Positions 21,414-33,000 of a DNA stretch of 64,000 bases are shown here, piece after piece. Position 1 is the first letter of the stretch. Each line of letters starts with the position of its first letter. The notes under the pieces were generated by a model. That model saw only the letters and a program-made list of their open reading frames with translations, did no database searches and was not told the DNA's origin. Source of the stretch: Luzula sylvatica (Eukaryota; Streptophyta; Magnoliopsida; Poales; Juncaceae). Made by a program: the position numbers and the translations under genes. Where the stretch lies: NCBI GenBank assembly GCA_946800325.1, contig OX326957.1, forward strand, positions 58,064,977 through 58,128,976, read 5' to 3'.

Positions 21414-24400
21414 GGAAAGAAAAGAAAAAAACGAGTGAGAGATGAATCTGACCAGAACCAGAGCTCGATCGAGGGCGAGCAAGAGAGCGATCTCACTAGA
21501 TCGTGAGCTCAACGACAGCAGATCGTGAGACGGATCTCACCAGATCAAGAGATACAGATCCCACCAGATCCAGAAAACGGGTCTCGCCAGATCGAAAGAG
21601 AGACGGTAATTCACTTCTTCTAATTGCAATATTATTGTGTTTTTTTACTTATCCTCGATAACTTTCTTCAGCTTTGATTTGCTTAGTCAATTTTGATAAA
21701 ATATGCAGTGCTTGATTAATTGTATTGAGCATCTTAATTAATTACATTAAGCTTTTTGATTAATTGCAAGTATCATTCTGATTTGGATTAATTGCTTCAA
21801 GCATTTTGATTATATCAAGTATCATTTTGATTTTGTTTAATTACATTGAGTATTTTGAATAATTTTGTCGATTCTAGCTTGCAAGATTGAAGAAGTACGA
21901 TAATCCCAAAATTCTCGTTGTAATTGGCTGGTATGATAAACAAATATTTGATCCAGTAAATATCCAAACTATCAAATTCAGTTGCATGTTTTGATTTGTA
22001 TTTAATTTGTATATTTAGGAGAATGAAGAAGTAATCTCTGATGCTTTATTAAAGCTTAATGAATTTGATAAGTTATGGTAAAGATTGCAGAATTTCTTTA
22101 TCTTCATTTGTAATTCTTTGCATATACATGGTAAAGATGAAGATATGGATCAAAAGAGACGTGCGCGGACCCCGAAAATAAATTGTGGACATTTATGGGG
22201 AGTTGCAGCGAATTTGGATTGTAATAATGAATTTGCAATGGATAATGTGAATTGAATTCTTGAAATAGTGTACTTGTTTTCGTTTTCGTTTTCGATTCTT
22301 GTGAAACTTGAGGTGATTAGGTTTGATATGTTTAGGGCTATGATTATCCTTGAATTTGTATATGTATGATATGTGAAATTTGGGGCTGATATGTGAAATT
22401 CGAGGCCTGAGTACTTATGGGTACCGAACGTGTTTTGAATGTGTATTCATATTAAATTGTATGTGTATTGATGGATGAACAAATGTATATATGGAAAAAA
22501 ATTAAATTGAACACATAGATGTTTATGTTGCATGAACAGTAAGAGTAAAAAAAACAAATAATAACTCGGGCAAAATTGAAGAATTAAATACTTGAGCATT
22601 GATATTATTTTCACACCCACACATTTCAATTCTAATAATTTCAATTTCAGTATTTATTCATCCTTGATATATGAGCGGGCTTCAACACACAAACACAATA
22701 CATGTCTGTATCAAATACTTCAATATGTAATCATATTATTCATATACAATTAATACAATACACAGAGACATCTCTAACAATGATAATTGATATTTCTCAA
22801 GAGTGCTTCCAACAATCTCTCATCTCCTAGACATTTCTACAAACAGTTTGAGCACAGTTTGAATTACAAATGATAATTATATAAAAATCACAAAATTAAA
22901 TTTATTAAGTACTAATTTGTAATTAAGCCAAATTACATTAGATTAGGCTGATTAATAAAAAAAGTTGCACATTATGCTCCATTAATTCGAAAGTATATGA
23001 ACAACATTCTACTTTTAATAACCTCCCATTACATATTAATAAATCCAATTTCCAATATCTTCGTCAAACATTTTCCGTAAACACTAAACCCTCAGTAGAA
23101 CTCGGTTTGAATCCGTGAGTTTCTTTCACATAAATTGCTAAGAATCATGCCTCTTTAGAAATTGAAAGGACTGGAGCGTAGAACAAAATTGTGCAAAAAG
23201 TTAAGCAAAAAATTAAGCAAAAAACCAAAAGAATTTGAACTGAGAAATGAAATTAGGTAACATGCTAAACAGGTCCGTTCCAATTTGAACAGAGAATAAA
23301 AAAATTCGACATAATACATGGGCATTAAACATAAATGGAGAAAGACGGAGAGGGAGTCATAAAAAGAACAAGACTAAGTGTCATAAATTGAGTGTGAATA
23401 AATCTCTCTCGTACAGAAGAGAATATGTCTCGCTCGAGTACCCTTTCAAAAATTTCGATGAAAGAGAGGGAGCAAACCCTAGACGGAGGAAAGAGAGAGA
23501 ACTTTTCTTTTGTTAATATCCTGGTGGGCGATATTTCTTATTGAAGGAGACGTCATGGGTTGATGACGTGGCAGACCATTGCCATGTCAGAAATTCGAGG
23601 TAAAATTCGAGAAAATAGGAGTGGTTCCTATCATTACTCTTGAATGAATGAATGTTTGAAGCACAGGTGAAAAGGAAGTACGGGAAAAACAAATTTATTA
23701 ATGATGGATAGTACAAGCATTGAAAGAAAGAAGACATGGATGCACCAAGCTGGCACTTTCTTATTTTAAGTGTGCAAAAATATAACCTAAAGGGAACACA
23801 AAAAATAATAAATAGTTGAAATTTTAGTATTTGTAGAAAGAAAGTTGGAGGTAGAAGAATCAGTCAAATTTCATGTATTAAAATTTGAATATTTTTCATG
23901 AGACAAATGCACGTACCAAAATGCAAGAAATAAAATACAAAATAGCCTTTGTTACATCTTAAATGTGTGAAAAATGACAAACAACCAAGACATGTTTAGG
24001 AATAGGTAATGCATTGAAATTGTTATAATTTTTGCAGAACAGTTTCATAGAAGTATGATATTGTTATTATGTTTTATGAAATGAAAAATGCATTGATACA
24101 AATTTTTTACATTTAATTAAAATTCTTGTTATGCAGAGAAAAACAAATTTAACCATCCATGTCATGCACAAAAAAGCTTTATTATATGAAACAACGTATG
24201 AAAATTGATATATTTTTTTACTTGAACAACTTCTCTTGAAATTGATCAGTGAAAAGACATAATAGTTTTTATTAGTACAAATCTAATTCGAACATGTACA
24301 TGTTTTATAGAGTATTTCTAGAGTTAGATGGGAAGAATTGATTATTTCTTAATTAGATTGATGCCAATCTAAATTACACCAAAGAAAATATAATTAGTTG

Positions 24401-25228
24401 ATTATATTAGAAAATAACTCACAAATAGCGAAGTGGTAGAAGATCGATCATTCCTTCCGAGTTTTCGAAGGAATTATGTCAATTGAAATCTTGACTGTAA
24501 TCTATCACAAGGCACATACTTGAGTGAATTAAGAAAAAAAAATCATATGTGAATAAGTTTAGGATTCCTATGAAATTGTTTACCTATTTGACTTGGTAAT
24601 AAAACACAACTTGGTATAATTGCATTTCGCTCAATATTTGATGCAATCCAAACCAGAAAGCAAGTAACAACAATTTCAATCTACAAAATAACAAAATTAA
24701 AAGTCAAAAGCCATATTTTGAGAGAACTAATTCAAATTCAAAAATAAAAATAAACTCAAATTAGTCCTTCTTGAACAAAGCAGCCAAATTGTATAAAAAA
24801 TTGAAAGAAATTGTTGAGATTTAACCCAAAATTGACGGAAAAATTGCGAAATCGAACATAAAATTGAAAGAAATTGCTAAAATCCCCTGAAATTAACTGC
24901 AAAATAGCTGAAATTAACAAAAAAACTAAACACTGGCAGTCAGTCGCATCGAGCTCGTTGTCACGTCTCTTTCTTCAGCGCGATCTCTCAGAAGGGAGAG
25001 TAAGAGGATCGTATGTGGTTTCTCATGCTCTTTCTTCAGGTGTTGGTGCCTCTCTCGTGCGATCCGGCGTTTCTCTTCCTCTTTCTCTCTCCGCGTCATT
25101 CTCTCGACGCCATGACTCGATCTATTTTCTCTCTCTTTCTCTCTCTTTAGCTTGTTCACATGTATGGTAAAGAGATGATTCCCCTACATTAGATGATTCC
25201 CCTACGGTAAGCGTACATTAAGCGATAA
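21414..25228. other. Long unassigned region with possible gene relic
   Basis: No protein family is identified. At 21880-21930 a short in-frame stretch (KKYDNPKILVVIGW) ends at a GTATGA donor-like site, and another short frame follows an AG at about 22018, but the join stops quickly. 23380-23520 and 24950-25160 are CT/GA-rich, as in gene leaders. The rest is AT-rich and stop-rich. At 25173-25205 the motif GATGATTCCCCTAC occurs twice. I could not see an RNA gene. Confidence 0.35.
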
Positions 25229-25252
25229 GGGGGGGGGGGGGGGGGGGGGGGG
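25229..25252. repeat. Poly-G tract (24 G)
   Basis: Twenty-four consecutive G bases in otherwise AT-rich DNA. It could form G-quadruplexes and its length is likely variable. Confidence 0.9.
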
Positions 25253-25529
25253 CATGCGTTCTGGTCTCTGTCTAGTCATAGTGAGGTCGTGAGGTCAGAC
25301 ATAGTAAATAGATACGTGTGGCTCGCTGTGGAAGGAGTGTTTGAAAAATTAATGGGAGGGGAGATTCCAATAATATTACACGCCACACACTCAAACCCCC
25401 CGATCCCACCCGCCCCTAATTAATTGGTAAATTAACAATAATGTTAGACACCACGCACCTCTAACCCCGCACCCATCCCGCATGCTGATGTGGAAGGGGC
25501 GCTCTTGTCACGTCAGTTGAAGAAATAGC

Positions 25530-26160
25530 TCAAAACATTACCCTAAACCAACTAATATCCGGATCCGATAAGAAAAGTTTGACCCGTATGGAAACTAAAT
25601 CAGAAAAATAGCTCTGGCAGATCTCTTACCTTCTCTCCCTCTCTCCTGGCCGCCGCCTCCTTGTATCTTTGTATCTTTCTCTCTTGCCGCTGCCTACTCC
25701 TCCTCGCCCGTCGCCCCACTCCCAGGAAGCATCTTCTTCGCTATTTCATTAAGCTTGTTCGCTGAATTACTGCATGAGAGACGTAAATAAAGACTGTTTT
25801 TTTTATTTGTTATTTAAAAAAATTATAATTGGATCTTATAATGCAGTTTTATTGTGTTTCTTGTCTGCCTACTCTTCGCTCATCCGTTGCCTCAGGCCGT
25901 CTTCTCCACTGTTTCGTTGATTGTTCGTTGCAGTACGTAAATATTATGTTTTTTTTATCTAAAAAGTTTATAATTAAATTACAAAATGACGATAAAATAT
26001 TCGCTGCTTCTTCGCTGTTTCGCAGTTTCGCTGCTTGAGTGTTGATTGAATTGATAAAATATTCGATTATTGAAATTTCGCAGAAATGATGATATTCATT
26101 GGAAATTAACGAAGATGACGAGCGTGGTAATGATATTACCTCGAGGTTATGCAATTGTTG
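25530..26160. other. CT-rich leader-like region of the MULE-like element
   Basis: Pyrimidine-rich stretches at 25620-25750 and a partial repeat at 25855-25935 share TGCCTACTC and TTCGCT motifs, resembling duplicated 5' leader sequence. Short open frames without motifs. Confidence 0.35.
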
Positions 26161-26179
26161 GACATGTTAAAGGAGAAGT

Positions 26180-26392
26180 ATAGTGGGTCTTCGCTGGCGT
26201 CGTCCATAATGATTCGTGTATTTTGGAGATGCAAACATTCCTTCAATCAAGGATACGCTCATCCTTGATCCTGAACGTCTTCATAGAAGAGGTAAACCGC
26301 CAACTAAAAGATTAGAAAGAATTGTCGACAAGATTCGTAGGAAGGAGGTGAAGAAAACATCAACGCGAAACAAGTCAAAAGGTATATTTTTA
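26180..26392 (+). pseudogene. FAR1/MULE-type transposase C-terminal fragment
   Basis: The open frame contains VYFGDANIPSIKD, then LILDPERLHRRGKPPTKRLE followed by a basic stretch. A conserved DP followed by RRGRPPTKRL-like sequence is typical of the tail of FAR1-related and Mutator-like transposases, where it follows the SWIM zinc finger. The frame ends at a GTATAT splice-donor-like site at 26381. No SWIM or DDE domain is found upstream, so the gene is broken. Its position between inverted repeats supports a MULE origin. Confidence 0.5.
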
Positions 26393-26429
26393 TTTATTTA
26401 TTTTCAACAATATCAACTCTCGTGAATGA

Positions 26430-28130
26430 ATTGGTACCGAGTTCGTTTCATTTCCTAATTTCAGGCCGTCGCGAATAGTGTATTACATGATGAAAATGAA
26501 CAAGTGTTCGGGACACGATAAATTTTTCCCATTTACATGGTTTCTAGTGTATTTGATTTTAGAATATTTAATTAAATTTAATTATTTATGATTTTGTTTA
26601 GATAATAATTTTGTGGTTATTATTATAACATTTGTTGGATTTTGTTTTATGATTGTACTATGAAAAGATTAAGGTCATTGACTATGTTGGTTTTCATTTT
26701 ACTGTTCAAAAGATAATTATTTTATTGTCGAAGCTTTTGGTTTTTGTTTTACTGTCTCATTTCAAATGAAATAATACAACATATGATCAAAAAAATATTG
26801 TGTTATTTTAATCTCATGATTGGTCCATTTCAAGTACTTTTAACGCAGTTTTTCAATACAATGTCAAACTTAATTTTAAACCATCTCAACATACAATCTC
26901 ATAATAATTTAGTTTAAAATCAAAACTACTCATCCTCACACTTGCTGGTCACGGCGAACGGTATCCTTGCGCTTCCTCGTCAATGTGAGTAATCTCGGCA
27001 TATATGTCAACAGAACATAAATATTGTTAGGGACTCATCTGTAAATATTGCTAGGGTCCATAATACAAACAAAATACAAACACTCGATCAAATTTGTACA
27101 AATCAAGATTTGACGAAAAAGCTATTATGAAGAGTAAAACTATTGAATCATAAGATTGTATATGAAACCGGCAAGACTAACTTGAGCATTTCTTATTGAT
27201 AAATGATGTAAAGCTTTAAACAATATTAAATGTCCTCACTCTCGAGTCCCTCCTTAAACTAGGCTGTAAAAAATAAAACCAAATTGTCACCACGTCAATG
27301 TAATGTGATCAAACATGATAACTAACGAATTAAGTGTGTATTCATTTAACAAAAAAAATCGACTATACAAGAGGAATATAACTTGTTTAATAGTAGATTT
27401 GAAAATTAATAGCAAATTCACTCTTCTAAATAATATCAGTTAAGTAAATATTGGATAATAAGTGAAATAATTTGATTTTGTTTAGAACAGTGATGGATTA
27501 GCTTAAATTCACTTTTCTCTTTCTCCACATAATTAATTGATATTTAAATTCACTATTCTAAACAAGATATTATTGATCAGTAAAAGAATTATTGAATGAA
27601 CACATTAAACTGGAGAAATTGCATAACGGTGCATCAAGAACAAATCAACCAAGAGAAAATTATACTGCTCTGCGATCTGAAACTGAAATAGAAATAAAAT
27701 GACCTCAAATATAAGAAAAACAAATAGGGAAAAAAGATAGTACCTTGTCACGGAAATTAGACGATATGTAAGACTGAAATCGTCCAGAAAGGCTAAAATT
27801 AGGCCAAATAGTCGACATACAGGAAAAAACCATACTTCTTCTGCGATCTGGAAGACTGAAATTAGGTGAAATCGTCGAAAAATGGTCAATAGATCTGTGC
27901 CGAGCGAGAAAGGGGATCAAAGAGAAACACACAGAGAAAAAGGGAATCGGAGATAGAGGGCGTGAAGTTTCTATGCCTCTGTTCAGTGCCGAGCAAGAAA
28001 CGGAATCGAAGAGAGACGAAGAGAGGAGAGAAAGGGAATCGAAGAGAGGGAGAAGATCCTGAAGGAGCGTGAAGTTTCAGGGAGAGAAGAGATGGTTTCA
28101 TCTTAACGGGTCGGTTATGTCTTTCTTAAT
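26430..28130. other. Interior of the MULE-like region
   Basis: Mostly AT-rich and stop-rich. From 27840 to 28110 it becomes GA-rich, a CT-rich leader on the minus strand, with minus-strand open frames that have no recognisable domain. No other repeat was found. Confidence 0.4.
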
Positions 28131-28198
28131 GCATTGAGTTGTATTGTTTATCCATCCGTTTTTCAGCTGACATGGCAGGAGCGTCCTTGCCGTGTAAC

Positions 28199-28798
28199 TA
28201 GGGATGTCAATGGTGTGGATATTGCCCGAACCGACCCGAACCGTATCCGAAAAAATATCCGGATTCGAAAAAAATATCCGAAACCGAGTGGATCCGGATA
28301 TGGATCTGGTTGCTAATTTTAAGATCCGGAACCGGATTCGATATTCGGTTTTGGTGCGGGAACCGGATCCGTGTTCCGGATCCGGGTATTTTTAGGATCC
28401 GGATACTCGAAACTAGATTCGAGTATCCGAAATCGGTTCCGGATACTCGTATTATATATTATTTTTATGTGTTATATTTGATATTAGTTGAAAAATCATA
28501 TACAAATTAATGATTTGTAAATGATTTAACTCACAATCGTAAAATTATGTTTAAATATAATCATATTTATCGTTCATGTCACAAATTATATATATTTATA
28601 TCTAAAAAATAAGTTATGTTATGATAACACAATATCCGTTTTAATATCCGAAACAGAACCATATCCGTATCCGTATCCGACAATATCCGAACCGTATCCG
28701 TATCCGTTTATTATCCGAACCGTATCCGGATCCGACAATATGGATATGGATCTGGTATGACCACTATCCGAACCGGATCCGAACCGTTGACACCCCTA
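28199..28798. mobile_element. hAT-type MITE, 600 bp, ATCCG-rich
   Basis: Ends are TAGGGATGTCAATGG and CCGTTGACACCCCTA, inverted repeats with few mismatches. The 8-bp duplication CGTGTAAC flanks it exactly (28191-28198 and 28799-28806). Both arms are packed with (A/T)TATCCG and GGATCC motifs; the centre is AT-rich. Eight-bp duplication and TIR form fit hAT. It interrupts the right inverted repeat of the MULE-like region, so it is younger. Short open frames inside are by-products of the repeats. Confidence 0.9.
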
Positions 28799-28837
28799 CG
28801 TGTAACATGCGGGATGGGTGTTGCGGGGTGTATAACT

Positions 28838-30110
28838 TGGTACTAAATTTCCAAATATATTCATTTATCCTTTCTAATACATTTCAATCAGAAGGATTTC
28901 CATATATATACAAGATTTATAAGAATATTTCCAAAATGCACAAGTCCATAATTTAATTTGGAAAATACCAATGGAGGAGTTTCAAACGCCGCCAAAATAA
29001 AAAATGGCGAAATTTGTTAATCCGTCATAATTTAATTATTAAGTGAAAGGTTAATCTTCTTCGGGTGCATATTAATTACGATGGGTAATTTGGCGGAATT
29101 CGCAATTCCGCCAAAATTCAGGATATGTTTATTTCAATTGTATTTTGAGTATATTTAATAGATGAAGGGAATGTTGATCATAATTTATGTTGAGTACAGT
29201 TTATGTTGAGTATATTTTATGCGAGTATGGTTGTTGTTGTATAAGAATGAAATAGTATATAGTTTTTATTTATTTTGAAAAATTAGATTTGTATGGATGT
29301 AAAATTGAAAATGTTTATATAAAAAAAAAATCATATTCGACTGAATTTGTAATACTTACATTTCTACAATTCAATTGAATATGATTTTTCTTTTACAGTC
29401 ATGTGTCTTATCATTCTTTATCTTTTTAGAAATTTTGTTATGGACCCACAAAGAAGAAAAGGCAACACGTAGCAGTTATTGCAAGGCAGAGATGATTAGT
29501 GCTGAATTATGTTTTTTGTTTTATTTATGAATTATGTTTTGTATTTTAGGTGTTAATTAAGTATTTCAGATTTAGTAATGGAAGATATTTTTCTTTATGT
29601 ATTGAATGATGTATTATTTTTTCGGTTGGTACTATTTATGTTTTGGTTTATGTTTTGTTATTTTTGTTTGTTATATAACTAGTGTAGGTACTGATAAAAC
29701 ATGTTATCACTGAAAAATCAAGTTCGAATATATTCGTTTCCGATAAAGCATGACAAGATTTATCACCGAAAAAGCAAGGTCTTTTTTGCAAAAAAAGAAA
29801 AGAAAAAGCAAGGTCAAATATATTCGTTTATGACAAGGCAAAGTTAATAAAACCAAGGATCATTCAAAACTAACAAATGACGTAACGAGCATTAATTGAA
29901 CAAACTAACAAATAAAAGATACATTAAATTACAATTCTAAACTAATTCAAAACATACACAATAACTAATACATATTCTAGCGGTGTTCGATATTTCATTC
30001 CCATCAATTTTTGTGTATATATGAAAATTCTTCTTTCAATTATATCACTGCGGGACATTTGCGGGGATTATGTAGAGGGATTGGTAATATTATTGCACTA
30101 ATTCACTACT
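28838..30110. other. AT-rich intergenic region with two small hairpins
   Basis: No coding sequence. At 29089-29115 arms TTTGGCGGAATT and AATTCCGCCAAA flank the loop CGC: a perfect 12-bp stem. The CGCCAAAAT motif also occurs near 28990. At about 29322-29392 a looser inverted repeat pairs AAAATCATATTC with GAATATGATTTT, possibly a MITE remnant. The right end holds the 3' flank of the small HSP gene. Confidence 0.5.
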
Positions 30111-30626
30111 TCAAAGCTCGATCTTCTTTCCTAAGGCCACCAATTTTCCACTTCTTTGTTCTTCTTCGCCACTAATACTAACCACCATTTTTTTGGGCAG
30201 CACTTTCGCAATTGTCACGGCCAAAACTCCATTTCCCCACTTGACTTTAATGAACTGTATATCTACGTTACCAAGCTCAAACTGACGCGAGAATTTCCCA
30301 AAGGATCTCTCGCTACGATGCCAGTTGTCTCCTTCCTTCTCTTCCTCATCTATTTTCCTCTCCCCGCTAACTCGCATAATTCTCTCGTCTTCTATCTCTA
30401 TCTTTAAATCAGCTTTCTTTATGCCCGGTACGTCAATGATAAATTTATGGGAACTAGAAGTCTCTATCCAATCGACCTTAGCAGGAGACTCCATTGCCTC
30501 GAGGATCTTAAATTTGTCTTTAAACCGCTCAAATAAGGAACTTCCACCCTGATCTTGAGACCCCATTGAGGGACTTGTTAGACTTGCTAGTAGCAAGAAC
30601 CCAAAGAAAACAGAGAAGCTTTTCAT
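30111..30626 (-). CDS. Endoplasmic reticulum small heat-shock protein, diverged paralogue (171 aa)
   Basis: An uninterrupted minus-strand frame starts MKSFSVFFGFLLLASL, a signal peptide, and ends KKIEL, whose last four residues fit an ER-retrieval signal of the KDEL type. The alpha-crystallin domain (roughly residues 50-150) contains DVPGIKKADLKIEIEDERIM and RSFGKFSRQF. Small HSPs hold unfolding proteins and prevent aggregation; ER forms do this in the secretory pathway. Compared with the 191-aa copy at 37961-38536, it lacks about 20 residues in the N-terminal arm and has substitutions at usually conserved places, such as NGVLAVT for NGVLTVT. A TATAAA box lies about 85 bp upstream. It is open but may be under relaxed constraint. 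Confidence 0.85.
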   Translation of the reverse strand: MKSFSVFFGFLLLASLTSPSMGSQDQGGSSLFERFKDKFKILEAMESPAKVDWIETSSSHKFIIDVPGIKKADLKIEIEDERIMRVSGERKIDEEEKEGDNWHRSERSFGKFSRQFELGNVDIQFIKVKWGNGVLAVTIAKVLPKKMVVSISGEEEQRSGKLVALGKKIEL

Positions 30627-30707
30627 TTTTCTTTACTGGCGAAGTATGAGAATCAGAACCGAGAAGATTTTGAGTAAAGTGGCACAAATGGTGAAAAAGA
30701 AAACGAG

Positions 30708-30719
30708 GATTTATAAGGA
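30708..30719 (-). promoter_or_regulatory. TATA box of the 171-aa small HSP gene
   Basis: CCTTATAAATCC on the minus strand, about 85 bp before the ATG at 30626. The paralogue at 37961-38536 has CCTATAAATCC at a matching distance, which supports function. Confidence 0.6.
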
Positions 30720-30948
30720 CGGCAAGGTTGGTGTTAAATATCATACGCTGGACGCCTCCATTAAAAAGGAAACACAGATGATTACATTCCTTTTCTCATT
30801 CACTGGAGATATTCTGGTTTTCATCATGCACAGAATACGATTCTGGTTTTCATCAGAATTAGTTAGTGAAACATGTCGAATATTGTATAATTAGAATGAG
30901 AATAAGAATATTGTGTAGGGAGTAGGGACCAATAGATGTGTGAGATCA

Positions 30949-30987
<39 letters not shown>

Positions 30988-31112
30988 GTGCAAAAAAATC
31001 CTTAGACATATATACATTGACACATTACATAAAATTTTCGTACAAAACCACATGTCAAAAAAATAAACGGCATTAAACCTTTTAAGCCTATAATACTTAA
31101 TGCTATAACCTA
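30720..31112. other. Upstream flank with AT/T microsatellite
   Basis: Promoter side of the small HSP gene, with no clear heat-shock element. A TA tract followed by a T run lies at about 30950-30987. Confidence 0.4.
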
Positions 31113-31490
31113 TTACATAAACTCTAATACAACAAAAATTTCTCGAAATAAAATTTCTTCACAATTGCCTTCATAGATGTGGCATTGATAGACAATGCTT
31201 AAACCTCGGTTTCTTGAAGATTCCGACGAGTTAATAATTGTGAATTGAGAAAAAAATTGTTGATCAAGTTTTGAGTAGGAAACGCACGCAATCATCTTGA
31301 TTCTACGGGTTAAAAATTCGTTGATGGCTTCGCGGATGAATTGAAGTGGTGGAGCTTGATTATCGCCAATGTAAATTAGAAATACCGATGCTTCTAGATC
31401 ATTCCTCAACGATTGTGTGCTACCCTCTTCCGAGAAGAAGCATGTGCGAGCCAAGTATGCCGATGCTATGATTGGGACGAAATCCTCCAT
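31113..31490 (-). CDS. Hypothetical protein, 125 aa, no family recognised
   Basis: A minus-strand frame starts MEDFVPIIASAYLART and continues for 125 codons without a stop in a 65 percent AT region, which makes it noticeable. Residues look protein-like (FIREAINEFLTRRIKMIACV), but no domain, signal peptide or transmembrane helix can be named. It begins just before a CT/GA-mixed, GC-richer region that could be its leader. It may be a gene fragment or a chance frame. Confidence 0.3.
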   Translation of the reverse strand: MEDFVPIIASAYLARTCFFSEEGSTQSLRNDLEASVFLIYIGDNQAPPLQFIREAINEFLTRRIKMIACVSYSKLDQQFFSQFTIINSSESSRNRGLSIVYQCHIYEGNCEEILFREIFVVLEFM

Positions 31491-33000
31491 TACCCGAACT
31501 AAAACGGCCCAAATTGGAAAACGAGATTAGTAATCACACGTATAATCAATTAATTGGAGCCGGGGCTTAAACTTTCTTGTTGATTTTGGGATTAGATCGA
31601 TAGGTATGGGAGTATCGGTGGGAGAACAAATCAAAAGGGAGAGCAAATCGCGCAAAAACGCACTGTTCGTAACTGTCACTGTCGAGGAAAAAAACCAGAT
31701 AAATCCTTTGGTCGAAATTTGAGTTAGAATTGGGGGGGGGAGGGGGGAACGAAAAAGTCGCACAAAGTGCACCGTCACAAATTTTCCACTGTTAAGGAGA
31801 GGAAAGGAAGGTGAAATTTGTTGTCGAAAACCATATTAGAGACAAAAACCGGGTCGGAGTCGAGAATCCAGTTCCGTATCGGAGCCGAACCCGATAAAAC
31901 CTTGTTTGAGTTTTAGGGTTGCGAAGGGGAAGAGAAGAAACACACTATAAGGGTGCACCGTCACAATCGTCACTGTCAGTGGTTAATGGAGAAGGCGGGG
32001 AGTCGGATTGGCCTGAGAATCAGAAATTAGGGTTGATTTCCGTCGATTTGGGTGGCTGGCAGAAATCGCCTTTGGGCGGCGATTTTTTTCCACCGACGGG
32101 GAGGTTTATAGGAGAACGTCGTCCGGCGAGAGCCCCGCGTGGGCGATCGGAGGAGGAGGCCGGTGGCAGATCTATCCGGTTTTTTTTCTTTTCTTCTTCT
32201 CGCTTCACTTTACAAAGAATCGATTTCGAATTGGGGGGCTATAAACCGATCAGGAATTGGGGCTTTAAAGTTTAAACCGATTAGGAATCAGGAATAGGAT
32301 TGCCTTGATCAAGAATAAGCTTTAAATTGATTTCGAGCAAAGTCGATTGGCTGCAGGAATAGGATTGCCTTGATAGACCAAGTATTAAGGAACCGATTAT
32401 GGAAAAAACCGTATTGATTAAGGAAGAAATCGATTCAAAATCTTGCAATTCGATTCAAATTGAGTGGAAAGGGTAATAAATCTTGGGTTGCTAACCGAAA
32501 TTGAGACCAGGATTTAATCTTGCAATTAGCGAAGTCAATTTTGTTGGAAACTGAGAAAGATATTCTCGCACAATCGTGCACAGTCGCTGCAGCGGTCACT
32601 GTCGTGGAGTGGAGAAGAAATCAGCGGTACCGTGCGCTCTCTAGGCAGGTCGGCGGGCGTAGAACGGTAGAAGACCCAACCAGAGGTGGCCTGGCACTCT
32701 GGCGATCGTTAAGGGGCGCCGATTCCGGTGATCAGGGCGTTATTGAGGCTAGGGTTTTCGGTTTTCGGTTGAAGTTGCGGTTATTTACAAGGAGGAAGCG
32801 GAGAGGGGGCTGTGTAGAAGAGACGAGATGGCTTTTGAAAATCATTTTGAAATGAATACCAGTTCTATTATCTTCTTCAGTTGGAGTTTGCAAGATTATG
32901 TGAAGAGTCAATCCAATGCGGCGGAGAAGGAATGAGAAAAACGAGAAATGGGTGAAGAATACGAAGCGAGCGAAGGGCGGTGAGAAGTCGAATGGGTTTA
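31491..33000. other. GC-richer unassigned region with interspersed short repeats
   Basis: A motif of the type GTGCACCGTCACAA..CACTGT recurs at about 31665, 31762, 31952 and 32577 with variation. CAGGAATAGGATTGCCTTGA occurs at about 32290 and again at 32354. G-runs lie at 31732-31747. Plus-strand frames at 31919-32275 and 32520-32855 have basic, low-complexity products without domains; I do not call them genes. The region could be a gene leader or a transposon end. Confidence 0.35.

Larger units (their letters stand above)
25441..28837. mobile_element. Degenerate MULE-like region bounded by inverted repeats
   Basis: The left border (25441-25525) and right border (28160-28198 plus 28799-28837, once a later MITE is set aside) are inverted copies. 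Both carry CCCATCCCGCATG and a TCARCTGACRTGRCA-type block in opposite orientation. Both interior sides then turn CT/GA-rich like gene leaders. Inside, 26216-26392 encodes a FAR1/MULE-like C-terminus. Long inverted repeats with a FAR1-type relic suggest a Mutator-like element. The insertion duplication is unclear and most of the transposase is missing. Confidence 0.45.

Noticed and set aside
25229..25252. Poly-G tracts (also 606-625 and 43217-43230) as possible assembly gaps or artefacts
   Set aside because: Two of the three lie at predictable places inside transposon ends and all have unique flanks; length may be imprecise but they are not evidence of misassembly.
31919..32855. Two plus-strand frames in GC-richer DNA
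   Set aside because: Products are Arg/Gly-rich low complexity with no domains; no splice or homology support.
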